Below are positions 45,249-55,645 of a stretch of 64,000 nt of DNA, one piece after another. A program made the position numbers and the translations under genes. The stretch comes from Cytobacillus oceanisediminis. GTDB taxonomy: Bacteria > Bacillota > Bacilli > Bacillales > Cytobacillaceae. The stretch covers positions 3,589,501 to 3,653,500 of the forward strand of contig NZ_CP065511.1 in assembly GCF_022811925.1 (NCBI RefSeq), read 5' to 3'. Below the pieces are notes generated by a model. It did no database searches and had not been told where the DNA came from. It saw nothing but the letters and a program-made list of their open reading frames with translations. Each line of letters opens with the position of its first letter. The stretch's first letter is position 1.

Positions 45249-46730
45249 TTAAGCATCTATTTTTATAGTAACCTGGCTATCAGTCTTATCTCCCATCCCA
45301 TTTGTACCTGTACTGCCTAAAATATAATAATCAAGTGTACTTTTTGGTATTTGATTGTATTCTTTCCTTTTATAAAGATAGAATGCTAATCCTAATACTG
45401 TCCAAACGATTAAGGCGATCAGCGAAGGTGCTCCAAGTGCTGATGGAGACCCAGGAACGAGCAGCAATCCAAGAAATGCAAGTCCGCTTAGTGCACCTAT
45501 CAGAGCAACCAGTTTTTTGCCGGGTGAGACCATTTTTCCATCGGCTGCTTCTGTCCAGCTGAATAGCTTATAGGCTGTGTAACAAGTATAAAAGTAGGCA
45601 ATGGTTACTCCTGTTGCTGACATGTCAACTATCCATAATAGGACGGGACGCCCAAACCACGGAGCAAACAGGCACAGGGCACACGTGAACAGAACTCCTA
45701 CATAAGGGGTGCCATGCTTCGGGTGAAGCCTGGAAAATGCTTTTGGAACTACTTTAGCTCTCCCCATCGCAAACAATAAACGGCTGGAAGATACATAGAA
45801 TCCGTTAAGGCCTGTGAATACACCCATACAAAGGGATATTGCGAGCAGAAGCACTCCGAAGGCACCTAAAGTATCAGAGATGACATCACCTGTCCCCCAA
45901 ATCGGCTTTCCGGCAACAAGGTTTTGCCATGGCATTGCTACTGCTGTTGCAATAATCATGAAGGAGTATAAGACACAAGCTACAATTAACGAATATATGA
46001 TAAGCTTGAATGCCTTCTTAGGAGGAAAATTAAACTCTTCAGCCGCCTGCGGAATGTTATCAAAACCAACATATGCCCATGGAGCAATCGCTATGATTGC
46101 GATGATTCCAGTTAGAGCAGGAATCCCCGGTTTAAAAAAAGGCTGAAGATTTGACAGATCTGAAGATGGACTTAAAATCATGCTGATGGTGAGCAGAAAC
46201 ACACCGGCAACGAGGATAATACAAAATATATATTGGAGACTGCCAGAAATGGAAGCACCCTTTATATTAAAATAGGCAAAGATTAGAAGTGCTGCAGTCG
46301 CAATCACTACTTCACCCAGATATACCTGCCAGCCGCCTATTTCATATAACAAACCGATATTTGTCAGCGAGGGAAGCATAAACTTACCGAGCAAGGCCAA
46401 TGCAGATGCATTCAGGGCGACAATACAAATATAGCCAAGAGTCAGAAACCATCCGCAAATAAATGCATGTTTCCTCCCAAACCCGATATATGCATAAGCA
46501 AACTCACCGCCGGAAACAGGATACTTTTCAATTAAAACTCCGTAGCTGACTGCAATCACCATCATTAATAAAGCACCAATGGTTAACCCGATCACCGCAC
46601 CAATCGGCCCTGCTTTCCCCATCCATTCAGCCGGCAGAATAAAGGCTCCCCAGCCAATGGCAGAACCAAGCGCGATAGCCCACACCCATTGCGGCTTAAA
46701 CGTTTTTTCAAGCTGTACCCTTTCTTCCAT
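45249..46730 (-). CDS. APC-superfamily amino acid permease
   Basis: A 493-residue protein with 12 predicted helices. ALGSAIGWGAFILPAEWMGKAGP is the helix 1 unwound region; EKYPVSGGEFAYAYIGFGRKHAFICGW and FAMGRAKVVPKAFSRLHPKHGTPYVGVL are further family motifs. I start it at the ATG at 46730 (GGAGGGG, 5 nt) rather than at 46760. It stands alone, beside the amidohydrolase operon. Probably imports an amino acid or amine; which one is not clear. Confidence 0.9.
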   Translation of the reverse strand: MEERVQLEKTFKPQWVWAIALGSAIGWGAFILPAEWMGKAGPIGAVIGLTIGALLMMVIAVSYGVLIEKYPVSGGEFAYAYIGFGRKHAFICGWFLTLGYICIVALNASALALLGKFMLPSLTNIGLLYEIGGWQVYLGEVVIATAALLIFAYFNIKGASISGSLQYIFCIILVAGVFLLTISMILSPSSDLSNLQPFFKPGIPALTGIIAIIAIAPWAYVGFDNIPQAAEEFNFPPKKAFKLIIYSLIVACVLYSFMIIATAVAMPWQNLVAGKPIWGTGDVISDTLGAFGVLLLAISLCMGVFTGLNGFYVSSSRLLFAMGRAKVVPKAFSRLHPKHGTPYVGVLFTCALCLFAPWFGRPVLLWIVDMSATGVTIAYFYTCYTAYKLFSWTEAADGKMVSPGKKLVALIGALSGLAFLGLLLVPGSPSALGAPSLIALIVWTVLGLAFYLYKRKEYNQIPKSTLDYYILGSTGTNGMGDKTDSQVTIKIDA

Positions 46731-46815
46731 GTTTTCCCCTCCATTATTAAGGCTTCTCACAAAATCTATTAAGGACTGCTTAATCTTGTTGAGTTAATGC
46801 CTTATCCTTAAACAG

Positions 46816-46842
46816 AGCAAAAGCTGACCCCCAGCTTTTGCT
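46816..46842. terminator. Terminator hairpin after the amidohydrolase gene
   Basis: AGCAAAAGCTG / CAGCTTTTGCT, an 11-bp perfect stem with a 5-nt loop between the amidohydrolase stop and the APC permease start. Confidence 0.7.
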
Positions 46843-46874
46843 TCAGTATTGAGGATTTTTTGAATAGCGGTTAT

Positions 46875-48539
46875 CTATGAATGAGTATAAGCTTTTTCTG
46901 TATTTTCCCACACAACCTTACCGGAAATAATGGTCGCCAATATAGGAATATCTTTTAATTCCATTGCTGGACAGGTAAGAGGATCGGCATCCAGGACAAC
47001 AAAATCTCCTCTTTTTCCTTCTTCAATCGTGCCAGCAGAATCTTCTTCAAAGTTCAGAGCTGCCCCGTAAGATGTCATCGCTTTTAAAGCATCCAGAACA
47101 TCAATTTTTTGATATTCTCCAAGCACATTACCTTCTAAAGTGATGCGGTTCACAGCCGCCCATATGGAAAACAGGGGCGAAATTGGGGTAATAGGACAAT
47201 CAGAATGCAGTGTGAACAGCAAATTGCGGTCAACCGCATCAGCCAAAGGATTAATTCTAGCCGCTCTCTTTTCACCCAGGAATAATCTGCGGTGCCGATC
47301 TCCCCAAAAGTAAACATGATTGATGAAAAAGGAAGCAGCAACACCTAATCTTTGCATAGCATCAAGGTCTTCACTGCCTGCAGTCTGTACATGTTCAATC
47401 CGATGCCTGTGGTCTTCCATCGGACTTTTTGACAAAACATAATCGAAAGCCTCAAGGATAGATCCGATTGCCCGATCTCCATTTCCATGAATCGCAATCC
47501 TAAATCCTCTATTATGGAGATCCAGCATTTCTTCTGCAAATGTGTCCTGATCATGCAGCAGCTCACCATATACAGATTCATCACAATTATAAGGTTCGCG
47601 GAGTGCACCGGTAAGTCCCTGGATGGATCCATCCTGAAATAATTTGGCACTATCCAGTGATACCCTGTTTTTAGTGCGTCTCTTTAATTCAAGATCGAGC
47701 TGATCTGCAGTATACCCGGAAAAAGCACTTCCTTCTCTTAAAAGATGATGCAAGATCATTAGCCGCATATTCATCGGATTCTTTCCTGAATTAATGGCCG
47801 CAATATGCGCATTTAATTCCTCTATTCCTCTGTCCAGGCCCACACCGGCATCTGTACATGTGGTTATCCCTTGAGACAGGTACACCTTCGCCGCATTCCC
47901 GATATTCTTGATTTGTTCATCGCTTGACGGGGAAGGCAGCACTGGAAATATAAATTCCAGGGCAGGAATTTCGTGAATAACACCGTCCAGTCTACCATTA
48001 CCATCACGTGTAAAGTACCCGCCATGCGGATTCGAAATGCTTTCATCAATTCCAGCCAATTCAAGAGCTTTGGAATTTGCAGCACCAAAGTGCCCTGAAA
48101 TATGCCGGATAAAAACGGGATTGTTCGGGGCTGCATGATCTAAATCAGACCTGTTCGGATGTCTTTTGTCCTCCAGGAGGGTATCATCATATCCCCACCC
48201 CATGATCCATTCTCCAGGTTTTGCTTTACCGGCCCTTTCTCTTATTTTTTCCTTTATATCACCAATGTTTTTATTCCTTGGGGATCTGCAATCAACATAA
48301 TTCAGCATTTGCCCATACATTAATAAATGACTATGTGTATCTATAAAACCAGGAAGCAAAGCAGCCCCTTTTAAATCCAAGATCTCAATATCAGGACCAT
48401 CTGGAACTTCCGTACGATCCGGTTCGGTTTTATCCCAAATTTTTTCGATGATGCCATTTCTGACAAGCAATGATTTTGCCTTAGTATTATGTTTATCAAG
48501 CGTGATGATATTTGCATTTTTTATGATAAGGATACTCAC
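46875..48539 (-). CDS. YtcJ-like metal-dependent amidohydrolase
   Basis: A protein of 554 residues of the amidohydrolase 3 family: an N-terminal LLVRNGIIEKIW strand, metal-binding GFIDTHSHLLMYG (His-x-His), FRIAIHGNGDRAI, HRIEHVQ, HSDCP and the C-terminal IEEGKRGDFVVLDADPL. It begins with GTG at 48539 behind AAGGAGG. Such enzymes hydrolyse amide or carbamate bonds in small molecules with zinc. It follows a sodium symporter gene by 15 nt; together they would import and open the same compound. The substrate is unknown. Confidence 0.88.
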   Translation of the reverse strand: MSILIIKNANIITLDKHNTKAKSLLVRNGIIEKIWDKTEPDRTEVPDGPDIEILDLKGAALLPGFIDTHSHLLMYGQMLNYVDCRSPRNKNIGDIKEKIRERAGKAKPGEWIMGWGYDDTLLEDKRHPNRSDLDHAAPNNPVFIRHISGHFGAANSKALELAGIDESISNPHGGYFTRDGNGRLDGVIHEIPALEFIFPVLPSPSSDEQIKNIGNAAKVYLSQGITTCTDAGVGLDRGIEELNAHIAAINSGKNPMNMRLMILHHLLREGSAFSGYTADQLDLELKRRTKNRVSLDSAKLFQDGSIQGLTGALREPYNCDESVYGELLHDQDTFAEEMLDLHNRGFRIAIHGNGDRAIGSILEAFDYVLSKSPMEDHRHRIEHVQTAGSEDLDAMQRLGVAASFFINHVYFWGDRHRRLFLGEKRAARINPLADAVDRNLLFTLHSDCPITPISPLFSIWAAVNRITLEGNVLGEYQKIDVLDALKAMTSYGAALNFEEDSAGTIEEGKRGDFVVLDADPLTCPAMELKDIPILATIISGKVVWENTEKAYTHS

Positions 48540-48554
48540 CCTTATCCCTCCTTA

Positions 48555-50015
48555 TTAGACAGCTTTGTTTTCTGCTGAATCGATATCGTCTATCTTTCTA
48601 TTTGCTGAAGGAAGGTCTTCCCAGTAAACAGCCTTTACATTTTCTGCTGATGAATGTTTGGTCCAGAAACTAATCATGACAAGCGAACAAAAAGATATGA
48701 TAAAGCCGGGTATTGTCTGATCTATTCCTGTATTGAGAAGAGGCCAAAGTATGGTAGTGAAACAAGCCAGAAGCATACTGGAAATGACAGCGGTGTTGGT
48801 TGTCCTTTTCCAAAACATAATGGCCAGAAACGGAAACACAAGAGTTGTTGCTGACAGTCTGAGTGCCCATTGATACATGCTGACAATATCTGTTAATGCA
48901 AAGGCAACTAACAGTGATAATACCGATATAATCACTACACTCAAGCGGGAAACAAACATCATTTGCTTTTCCGTAGCATCGGGATTTAATAGCCGGTGAT
49001 ACAAATCCTGAGTAATATTAGAGCTTCCTTGTAAAATGAAGGAGTCTGCACCTGTCATCAGTGCTGATAGGAGTCCGATCAGAATAATGCCGCCAATATA
49101 AGGAGGAAGCATTTCCACGGTTACATAGGAGAAAATTAAGTCTGGATGAATATCGGCTGGCACAAATTGCCTTGCCATAATTCCTATACTATAAGGAAGA
49201 ACAGAAATACATAGGGTAATGGCATAACCGGTTAAGCCAGCTTTAATGGCTATATCTTCTGTCTTAGAAGCAAAGATCCGCTGCCATGTGGATTGCCAAA
49301 CTAAGTAGAATGGAGCCACAGAAAGAGCAAATAGCAGGACATCCCCGAGTCCATTCGCACCAAGCGGAGTCAAAAAATCTCTCGGCGTGTTACTGAGGAT
49401 GTGTTCCATCCCTCCGCCAAATTGCAAGGCAGCATATGCAAGCATAACAATCCCTACAATCAGAATTACGCTTTGAATGGCATCCGTTACAATTGTTGCT
49501 ACTAGGCCGCCCAAAATCGTAAAGCCGAGAATCAAAATAAAAGACAGCACAATTCCCGTTTTCACGTTCATATTAAAAGCAATGCTGAATACGGTACTCA
49601 TCCCTACAATCTGCAGGGCAGTAGTGGGAACTGAATATATGAAAGCAGATAACACTGATGGAATGATACCGGTTTTTGCTCCAAATCTTTCACTAAAAAG
49701 GTCCGCAAGTGTATATAATCTCTGTCTTCTTAATGGACGGCTAAAAAAGAAGATCAAGAGCATACTGACAAGCATGGCTGGTAAAGCAAATTTAAAAAAT
49801 CCAGATACGCCCATTGTGAATCCCATTCCAATCCAGCCAATAAAAACGGCAGCACCGCAATTCGTGCTGATGATTGTTCCGACAATATTCCAAAAGCCCA
49901 TATTCCAGCCTGCAATTAAATAACTGTCAGAGGTTTTAATTTTTGTAAAATAATAGATTCCAATTGCGAACATGAATATGAAATACGCTAAAATGTATCC
50001 AAAATACCAGCTCAT
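48555..50015 (-). CDS. Sodium:solute symporter (SSS family)
   Basis: A 486-residue protein with about 13 predicted helices. TADSFILQGSSNITQDLYHRLLNPDATEKQMMFVSRLSVV is the SSS signature region, and RRQRLYTLADLFSERFGAKTGIIPSV is typical of the N-terminal half. It imports a small solute with sodium. It is first in an operon with the amidohydrolase. Upstream there is a six-copy tandem motif array with 20-bp period, which may regulate it. The substrate could be an acid, urea derivative or amino acid. Confidence 0.9.
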   Translation of the reverse strand: MSWYFGYILAYFIFMFAIGIYYFTKIKTSDSYLIAGWNMGFWNIVGTIISTNCGAAVFIGWIGMGFTMGVSGFFKFALPAMLVSMLLIFFFSRPLRRQRLYTLADLFSERFGAKTGIIPSVLSAFIYSVPTTALQIVGMSTVFSIAFNMNVKTGIVLSFILILGFTILGGLVATIVTDAIQSVILIVGIVMLAYAALQFGGGMEHILSNTPRDFLTPLGANGLGDVLLFALSVAPFYLVWQSTWQRIFASKTEDIAIKAGLTGYAITLCISVLPYSIGIMARQFVPADIHPDLIFSYVTVEMLPPYIGGIILIGLLSALMTGADSFILQGSSNITQDLYHRLLNPDATEKQMMFVSRLSVVIISVLSLLVAFALTDIVSMYQWALRLSATTLVFPFLAIMFWKRTTNTAVISSMLLACFTTILWPLLNTGIDQTIPGFIISFCSLVMISFWTKHSSAENVKAVYWEDLPSANRKIDDIDSAENKAV

Positions 50016-50095
50016 CGACTGCCTCCTTTATTTTTCTTAATATTCTGTAAATTATTGGCAGTAATATACGGAACATCTTCTACTTAATTCCACTA
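50016..50095 (-). other. Leader region of the sodium symporter gene
   Basis: AAAGGAGGCAG precedes the ATG at 50015. AT-rich; no clear -35/-10 pair. The tandem array begins at its upstream end. Confidence 0.35.
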
Positions 50096-50205
50096 TATCG
50101 GTCACTTTCCCATGATTATCGGTCAGATTTTGAACTTATCGGTCAACTTTACTATTTATCGGTCAATTTTTATTTTTATCGGCCACTTTTCCAATATATC
50201 GGTCA
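50096..50205. repeat. Six-copy direct repeat array, TATCGGTCA every 20 bp
   Basis: TATCGGTCA occurs at 50096, 50117, 50137, 50157 and 50197, and TATCGGCCA at 50177. Spacing is 21, 20, 20, 20 and 20 bp. Between cores the DNA is T-rich but not conserved beyond YTTT after the core. No reading frame covers it. It lies in the non-coding gap between the xsc terminator and the symporter start, so binding sites for a regulator on one helical face (about two turns apart) are the simplest reading. Confidence 0.8.
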
Positions 50206-50275
50206 GTTCGCGTCATAGCAACTTTCTCATATCAGCACTGTAACGACATACTTCAAACTCGTAAGCTTTCTTTTA

Positions 50276-50308
50276 AAAGGAGCTTAATCAAATCTATTAA
50301 GCTCCTTT
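50276..50308 (-). terminator. Terminator after xsc
   Basis: AAAGGAGCTTAAT / ATTAAGCTCCTTT, a 13-bp stem with a 7-nt loop, just after the xsc stop. The T-run is short. Confidence 0.7.
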
Positions 50309-50316
50309 CATTTTAC

Positions 50317-52086
50317 CTACCAGTTTTTATGATCAAGGTGAGCATATTTCGGCAGAAGACGAGTCGGCATCTTTAACGCGTCTTTGCGGAATGGAGGTGC
50401 CAATTGTGTGCCATCCACTTGAATATCAATGACTGTCGGTTTATTGGATTCTAATGCACGGAGAATAGCTGGCCCTACGTCTTCAGGTTTGTCTACACTA
50501 ATTCCCTGTGCCCCCATGGACCTTGCCACCTCTGCAAAATCCGGATTCTGGATATCCGCTCCTACAAAGCGATTATTATAAAAATCTACTTGGTTTTTCT
50601 TTTCCGCACACCAGGCATTGTTATTAAAAACACATGCAACTACTGGAATGTTCTCCTCCACAGCCGTACTTACTTCATGCAGGCTCATTCCCCATGCGCC
50701 ATCCCCTACGATAGCTACTACAGGGCTATTCGGATTTGCAAGCTTTGCACCTAATGCTGACGGATAGGCAAAGCCTGTATTCCCAAATGTTAAGGCTGCA
50801 ACATGCTTGCGGCCGGAATTGAATTTTAAATAGGCATTTGCGGTAGAAGATACATTCCCGATATCTGTAGTAACAATTGCGTTTTCCGGAAGGACCTTCG
50901 TAAGCTCCAGGAGTGCCCTGCGCGGATTAATTGGATTTCCTTCCACCATGGCCAGATCGACAAGTTCTTTTTCCCATTGCTCTTTTTCATTTGTGACTCT
51001 TGCTATTCTCTCAGAATTGAATTGCTTATTTGGCACTTTTTCTTTTAGCCGTTTTGCGATTTCAACTGAAGCTGCTTTTGCATCTCCAATGATCCCGATC
51101 TCTACTGGATGGGTCCTGGCAATATTGCGGGGATTGATATCGATTTGGATAATCTTTGCGTCTTTCGGAAAGTAATCAATGTCATAGCATGGCAATGTTC
51201 CAAAGACAGATAATCTAGTACCGATAGCGAGCACCACATCTGCATCCTTTAATGTGTTCATAGCTGCTTTTGACCCCATATACCCAATAGGTCCAACCGC
51301 TAAAGGCTCATTTGCCGGGAAGGCATCATTATGCATATATGAAACAGCTACAGGAATCGTTAAATGATCGGCAATTTCCTTCACTGTCTCTATTCCATCT
51401 GAATCCACTACCCCCCTGCCGGAAATGATGACAGGGTTCTTGGCAGAAGCAAGCAATTCCACAGCCTGATCAATCTGTTCTAATGATCCGCAGCCCCTAT
51501 TATCAACACGATACTGATGAGGTTCAAGGATTACATCTTCCACTTCCCCATAAAAATAGTCCCGCGGAATATCAAATAGCACTGGACCTCTCTCTGCGTA
51601 AGCGATTCTAAAGGCAGTCCTCAGGCAATCCGCCACCCGCCCCGGATGTGTGACCCTAACTGTTTCCTTCGTGATCGCTTTAAAAACTGAAACCTGATCG
51701 CACTCCTGGAAACCGTCCCATCCAACGGTAGGTGTTCCAGCTGAAGGAGAAATGACGACCATAGGAGTGTGAGCCTGATTCGCTGCCGCAACCGACGTTA
51801 CCATATTTGTGATTCCTGGTCCATTCTGGCCAATCACCACCCCGGCAACTCCGCTTACTCGAGTATAGGCATCTTCCATGTGGGCAGCGCTTTGCTCATG
51901 CCGTACACCGATGAAGCGGATCCCGGCAGTCGGAAGCAAGTCTAATAGATCCATGAAGGCGGATCCCAAAATCCCGGAAATATGTGTGACACCTTCTTTA
52001 ACTAATGTTTCTACAATTGCCTCACTTGGTGTCATTTTCACCTTTTTTGTTTTGATTACTGCTAATTCTTTTTCTGCTTTTGCCAT
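50317..52086 (-). CDS. xsc: Sulfoacetaldehyde acetyltransferase (Xsc)
   Basis: A 589-residue thiamine diphosphate enzyme. [41 protein letters not shown] is the Xsc version of the PYR domain with catalytic Glu; [39 protein letters not shown] is the ThDP motif. It converts sulfoacetaldehyde and phosphate to acetyl phosphate and sulfite. I start it at the ATG at 52086 (AAGGAAG, 8 nt) instead of the upstream GTG. The neighbours tpa and ald complete taurine breakdown, which supports this over acetolactate synthase. Confidence 0.9.
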   Translation of the reverse strand: MAKAEKELAVIKTKKVKMTPSEAIVETLVKEGVTHISGILGSAFMDLLDLLPTAGIRFIGVRHEQSAAHMEDAYTRVSGVAGVVIGQNGPGITNMVTSVAAANQAHTPMVVISPSAGTPTVGWDGFQECDQVSVFKAITKETVRVTHPGRVADCLRTAFRIAYAERGPVLFDIPRDYFYGEVEDVILEPHQYRVDNRGCGSLEQIDQAVELLASAKNPVIISGRGVVDSDGIETVKEIADHLTIPVAVSYMHNDAFPANEPLAVGPIGYMGSKAAMNTLKDADVVLAIGTRLSVFGTLPCYDIDYFPKDAKIIQIDINPRNIARTHPVEIGIIGDAKAASVEIAKRLKEKVPNKQFNSERIARVTNEKEQWEKELVDLAMVEGNPINPRRALLELTKVLPENAIVTTDIGNVSSTANAYLKFNSGRKHVAALTFGNTGFAYPSALGAKLANPNSPVVAIVGDGAWGMSLHEVSTAVEENIPVVACVFNNNAWCAEKKNQVDFYNNRFVGADIQNPDFAEVARSMGAQGISVDKPEDVGPAILRALESNKPTVIDIQVDGTQLAPPFRKDALKMPTRLLPKYAHLDHKNW

Positions 52087-52179
52087 TACGAGCACTTCCT
52101 TTCCGGTTTATGAAGTTCCATTTATATAAATTGATAGGAGCCATGTTAAAAAAGCTCGTATCCAGATTCAGCTCTCGGT

Positions 52180-53541
52180 CTAAATTTCCTTTAAGGCATT
52201 TTCGACAGTTTGGACAACGAATCTTAAATCTTCTTCTGTAGATGAAAGCGGCGGAGCTATAATAAGGACATTATTGAAACCAGGCACTGTATCCCCATTT
52301 CTGCCAATGATTAAGCCTTTTTCTTTACATAGTGCAATGACCTTTGCCATTAAATGATCAGAAGCTGGCTGTTTCGTTTCCTTGTCTTCAACCATTTCAA
52401 TGCCATATAAGAAACCGGCGCTTCTGACTTCGCCTACATTTTTATGAGACTGCAACTCTTTTAAGCTGCCTAAAATGCTTTCACCCAGCACCTCTACCCT
52501 GCTGACAATATTCTCTCTTTCGATGATCTCGATATTTTTCAATGCTACCGCGCAGCTTGCCGGATGTCCCCCGTATGTTGAGACATGGCGGAAATGGTTA
52601 TCTGTACCTTGCGCCTTAAATTTTTCATAAATTCTGGAATGAACTGCTGTTGCTCCAAGCGGAAGATAGCCGCTGGTCAACCCTTTAGCCATCGTTACGA
52701 TATCAGGCTGAACACCATCCGAATGCATAAATCCAAACATTTTGCCCGTTCGCCCGAATCCGGATACAACCTCATCCATTATCAGCAGGACATCATGTTT
52801 TTTGCAGATTTGTGCCACCCTCTGCAGATACTCAGGAGATGGGATAATAACCCCCCCGCCTGAAATGAAAGGCTCCATTATTATCGCAGCAACCGTTTCG
52901 GCACCTTCCCATTGAATGACCTGGTCAATCATGTCAGCTGCAACTTTATCGCAATCCTTCACATCCTCGCCAAATGGACAGCGATAGCTGTAGGGAGGCG
53001 GAACATGCAGGAATCCCGGCATGCCAGGATCGTATTTCACTCTCCTGTTGGCCTGTGCAGTAGCACTTAATGCACCTAAAGTTGAACCATGATAGGCACG
53101 GTAGCGCGAAATAAATTTATATTTACCCGGATTGCCATTCTGATTATGATATTGCCTTGCTATTTTGAATGCGGTTTCATTCGCTTCGGAACCGCTATTT
53201 GAGAAAAAGGTTTTATAGGAATCCCCCAGCAAGTCACTAATTTTTGCAGATAACTTAATGGCTGGTGCATGGCTTAATGTCAGAGGGAAATACGACAGCT
53301 GCATCATTTGCTCTGCAGCGGCCTCTGCAATTTCTTTCCGGCCATGTCCCAGGTTCAGACACCAAAGACCGGATACACCATCCAAATATCGATTACCATC
53401 CATATCAGTAAACCATGAGCCTTCACCTGATTTGGCAATCATCGGACTGCTTCCTTCTGTATGCCGGCTCATCGCATGCCATAAGTGTTCCTGATCCTGA
53501 TCAGTTAACTTTTTGTTATCATTCAGTTCTACTGTAGACAT
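52180..53541 (-). CDS. tpa: Taurine-pyruvate aminotransferase (Tpa), class III
   Basis: A 453-residue class III aminotransferase with GVSGLWCLNLGHGRKEIAEAAAEQ, SNSGSEANETAFKIARQYH, the acidic residue in IMDEVVSGFGRTGKMFG, and the PLP lysine in VTMAKGLTSGYLPLGA. Alone it could be any omega-amino acid:pyruvate aminotransferase; position between ald and xsc points to taurine plus pyruvate to sulfoacetaldehyde plus alanine. Cytoplasmic. Gaps of 52 nt to ald and 93 nt to xsc suggest a shared transcript. Confidence 0.87.
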   Translation of the reverse strand: MSTVELNDNKKLTDQDQEHLWHAMSRHTEGSSPMIAKSGEGSWFTDMDGNRYLDGVSGLWCLNLGHGRKEIAEAAAEQMMQLSYFPLTLSHAPAIKLSAKISDLLGDSYKTFFSNSGSEANETAFKIARQYHNQNGNPGKYKFISRYRAYHGSTLGALSATAQANRRVKYDPGMPGFLHVPPPYSYRCPFGEDVKDCDKVAADMIDQVIQWEGAETVAAIIMEPFISGGGVIIPSPEYLQRVAQICKKHDVLLIMDEVVSGFGRTGKMFGFMHSDGVQPDIVTMAKGLTSGYLPLGATAVHSRIYEKFKAQGTDNHFRHVSTYGGHPASCAVALKNIEIIERENIVSRVEVLGESILGSLKELQSHKNVGEVRSAGFLYGIEMVEDKETKQPASDHLMAKVIALCKEKGLIIGRNGDTVPGFNNVLIIAPPLSSTEEDLRFVVQTVENALKEI

Positions 53542-53593
53542 ATTGCTTGCCTCCTTCTATTTTATAAACATTCAGGTTTGCATCTTATGGGAA

Positions 53594-54727
53594 TCATGTT
53601 GCGGCTGGAATTTTGTGAGTTAATTCATGGGTGGGTGTATAAGGGTAGTTATGCGCCTCTGCAACTCTCTGATTAGTGACCTTTCCATTCATGGTATTGA
53701 CCCCTTTTTCAAGAAAAGGATACTTTAAAATAGAATTTTCAATCCCAGTATTTGCGAGCATTAAGGCATATGGTGCTGTAGTATTGGCGAGGGCGTAGGT
53801 GGAAGTTCTTGCTACAGCGCCCGGAATGTTTGGAACCGCATAATGCAAAACACCATGCTTTACATATGTTGGAGAATCATGTGAGGTAATATGATCAATG
53901 GTTTCAATTGAACCGCCCTGATCAATGGCAACATCAATAATGACCGAATTCTTTTCCATTTGCATAACCATTTCTTCGGTTACTAACTGAGGTGCTTTTG
54001 CACCGGGGATGAGAACAGCCCCTATCACTAAATCGGCAAGTTTTACTTCCTGGGCGATATTGAACGGATTTGACATGACCGTCCTCACCCTGCCAGAAAA
54101 AAGATCGTCCAGCTGGCGGAGTCTTTCAGCACTTATGTCAATGATGCTAACATCTGCACCGAGGCCAACTGCCATTTTTGCGGCATTTGTTCCAACAACT
54201 CCACCGCCAATAATCACCACTTTTCCAGGCTTCACACCAGGAACACCGCCTAAAAGGACTCCTTTTCCACCATGAATCTTTTCAAGAAATTGAGCTCCAA
54301 GCTGGACAGACATCCTTCCCGCAACTTCGCTCATTGGAGTTAGGAGAGGCAATGATTTGTTATCCAGCTGAATGGTTTCATAAGCAACCGAGGTAACTTT
54401 TTTATCGACCAAATCCTTTGTCAATTCAGGTTCGGCTGCCAGATGCAAGTAAGTAAAGAGAATTAATCCTTTTCGAAAATATCGGTATTCATCTGGCTGC
54501 GGCTCTTTAACCTTCATGACCATATCCGCAGACCAGGCCTCTTTTGCACTTGAAACAACCGTTGCACCAGCTTTTTCATATTCCTGGTCAGAGATGCCGC
54601 TTCCTGCACCTGCACCCTTCTCAATCCAGACCGTATGGCCGGCATTAACAAATGCAGAAACACTTGCTGGAACAACGGAAACCCGGTTTTCATTATTCTT
54701 TACTTCCTTTGGCACACCAATAATCAT
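53594..54727 (-). CDS. ald: Alanine dehydrogenase
   Basis: A 377-residue protein, the usual length. [21 protein letters not shown], the catalytic Lys in [24 protein letters not shown] with the catalytic His, [26 protein letters not shown] as the NAD site and [19 protein letters not shown]. It deaminates alanine to pyruvate with NAD. In this operon it would regenerate the amino acceptor for Tpa and release ammonium, a standard arrangement in taurine dissimilation. First structural gene after the GntR regulator. Confidence 0.94.
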   Translation of the reverse strand: MIIGVPKEVKNNENRVSVVPASVSAFVNAGHTVWIEKGAGAGSGISDQEYEKAGATVVSSAKEAWSADMVMKVKEPQPDEYRYFRKGLILFTYLHLAAEPELTKDLVDKKVTSVAYETIQLDNKSLPLLTPMSEVAGRMSVQLGAQFLEKIHGGKGVLLGGVPGVKPGKVVIIGGGVVGTNAAKMAVGLGADVSIIDISAERLRQLDDLFSGRVRTVMSNPFNIAQEVKLADLVIGAVLIPGAKAPQLVTEEMVMQMEKNSVIIDVAIDQGGSIETIDHITSHDSPTYVKHGVLHYAVPNIPGAVARTSTYALANTTAPYALMLANTGIENSILKYPFLEKGVNTMNGKVTNQRVAEAHNYPYTPTHELTHKIPAAT

Positions 54728-54770
54728 GTCATCACTCCATCCTGCAAAATAGAAATATTAATCTTCTCGT

Positions 54771-54782
54771 CATGACGTCATG
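54771..54782. promoter_or_regulatory. Palindrome in the ald leader, candidate GntR operator
   Basis: CATGACGTCATG is a perfect 12-bp palindrome, 44 nt upstream of ald in the 192-nt gap after the GntR gene. Confidence 0.35.
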
Positions 54783-54919
54783 TCGTCCGTACCAGTTGTT
54801 GTATGACTAGCCTCAGTTGTAATTAAAACACAACCATTATTACTTTTCAATATTTTCTAAAAATTTTATATTATCGGAATTATCAATAGGTATTATTGTA
54901 AAATTGAATAACACTGCAT

Positions 54920-55645
54920 TTAACTATAATTCTTTGATAGTTTTATTCTAAATGAGTACATATCCGAACGAAAATAAGCAGAATAGTATTCTATTAAGCT
55001 TCCATTAATGTCTGATAATAACCGTTCTATGTGAAGCACACTTAGGGAACATGGGACACCAAGCAGGTCTGCTTCTTCTTTAGATAAATAAGTACTTGTA
55101 ATCATCTGTTCAGCTTCTGCAAACTTTAAGTCTAAACTTTGCTCAAGCAGATCATACAATGTCCCCTTTTCAATATCATATTGGGCGAGATTTTCACCAA
55201 TTTCAATAGGGTAATACTGACTTTCAAGGGCCAATGGCTTATCGTTTGCATAGCGAATTCGCTTTATAAAGTATGCCTCTGTAAGTCCGCTGGCTTCCAC
55301 GATTTCTTTTGCTGGAACAACAATGCCATTGTCCAATAATTTTGCATCAGGCTTCATCCCCATTTTTTTAATCACTTCTGTTGTACTGGTAATATTCCCA
55401 AGCCACTCTTCAATCGGTTTCTTTGAAATAAAAGTGCCTTTTCCGTGGACTTTTTTTAGCACACCTTCGTTAACTAAATGCGAAACTGCCTCTCTCACTG
55501 TGCTTCTGCTCACTTTATATGTATCCATCAACTCTCTTTCACTTGGAATTTTCTCATTGAAAGAACGATTGTCTATTAGCTCCTGCAGCTTATTTTTTAG
55601 TTGTATGTGAAGCGGAATAGGACTTTTGGAATCTAACTCTGTCAT
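54920..55645 (-). CDS. GntR/HutC-family transcriptional regulator
   Basis: A protein of 241 residues. The winged helix is at the N-terminus (PLHIQLKNKLQELIDNRSFNEKIPSERELMDTYKVSRSTVREAVSHLVNEGVLKKVHGKGTFI) and the UTRA ligand domain from about 85 (IKRIRYANDKPLALESQYYP). The ATG at 55645 has AAGGAGG 8 nt upstream, so I prefer it to the in-frame start at 55672. It precedes the taurine operon on the same strand and probably controls it, with taurine or an intermediate as inducer. Confidence 0.9.
   Translation of the reverse strand: MTELDSKSPIPLHIQLKNKLQELIDNRSFNEKIPSERELMDTYKVSRSTVREAVSHLVNEGVLKKVHGKGTFISKKPIEEWLGNITSTTEVIKKMGMKPDAKLLDNGIVVPAKEIVEASGLTEAYFIKRIRYANDKPLALESQYYPIEIGENLAQYDIEKGTLYDLLEQSLDLKFAEAEQMITSTYLSKEEADLLGVPCSLSVLHIERLLSDINGSLIEYYSAYFRSDMYSFRIKLSKNYS

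Noticed and set aside
50096..50205. Possible CRISPR array
   Set aside because: The repeat unit is 9 bp and the gap 11-12 bp, far below CRISPR repeat and spacer sizes; no cas genes are present.
54009..54275. Plus-strand frame inside ald
   Set aside because: Low-complexity proline/threonine-rich shadow of a conserved gene.
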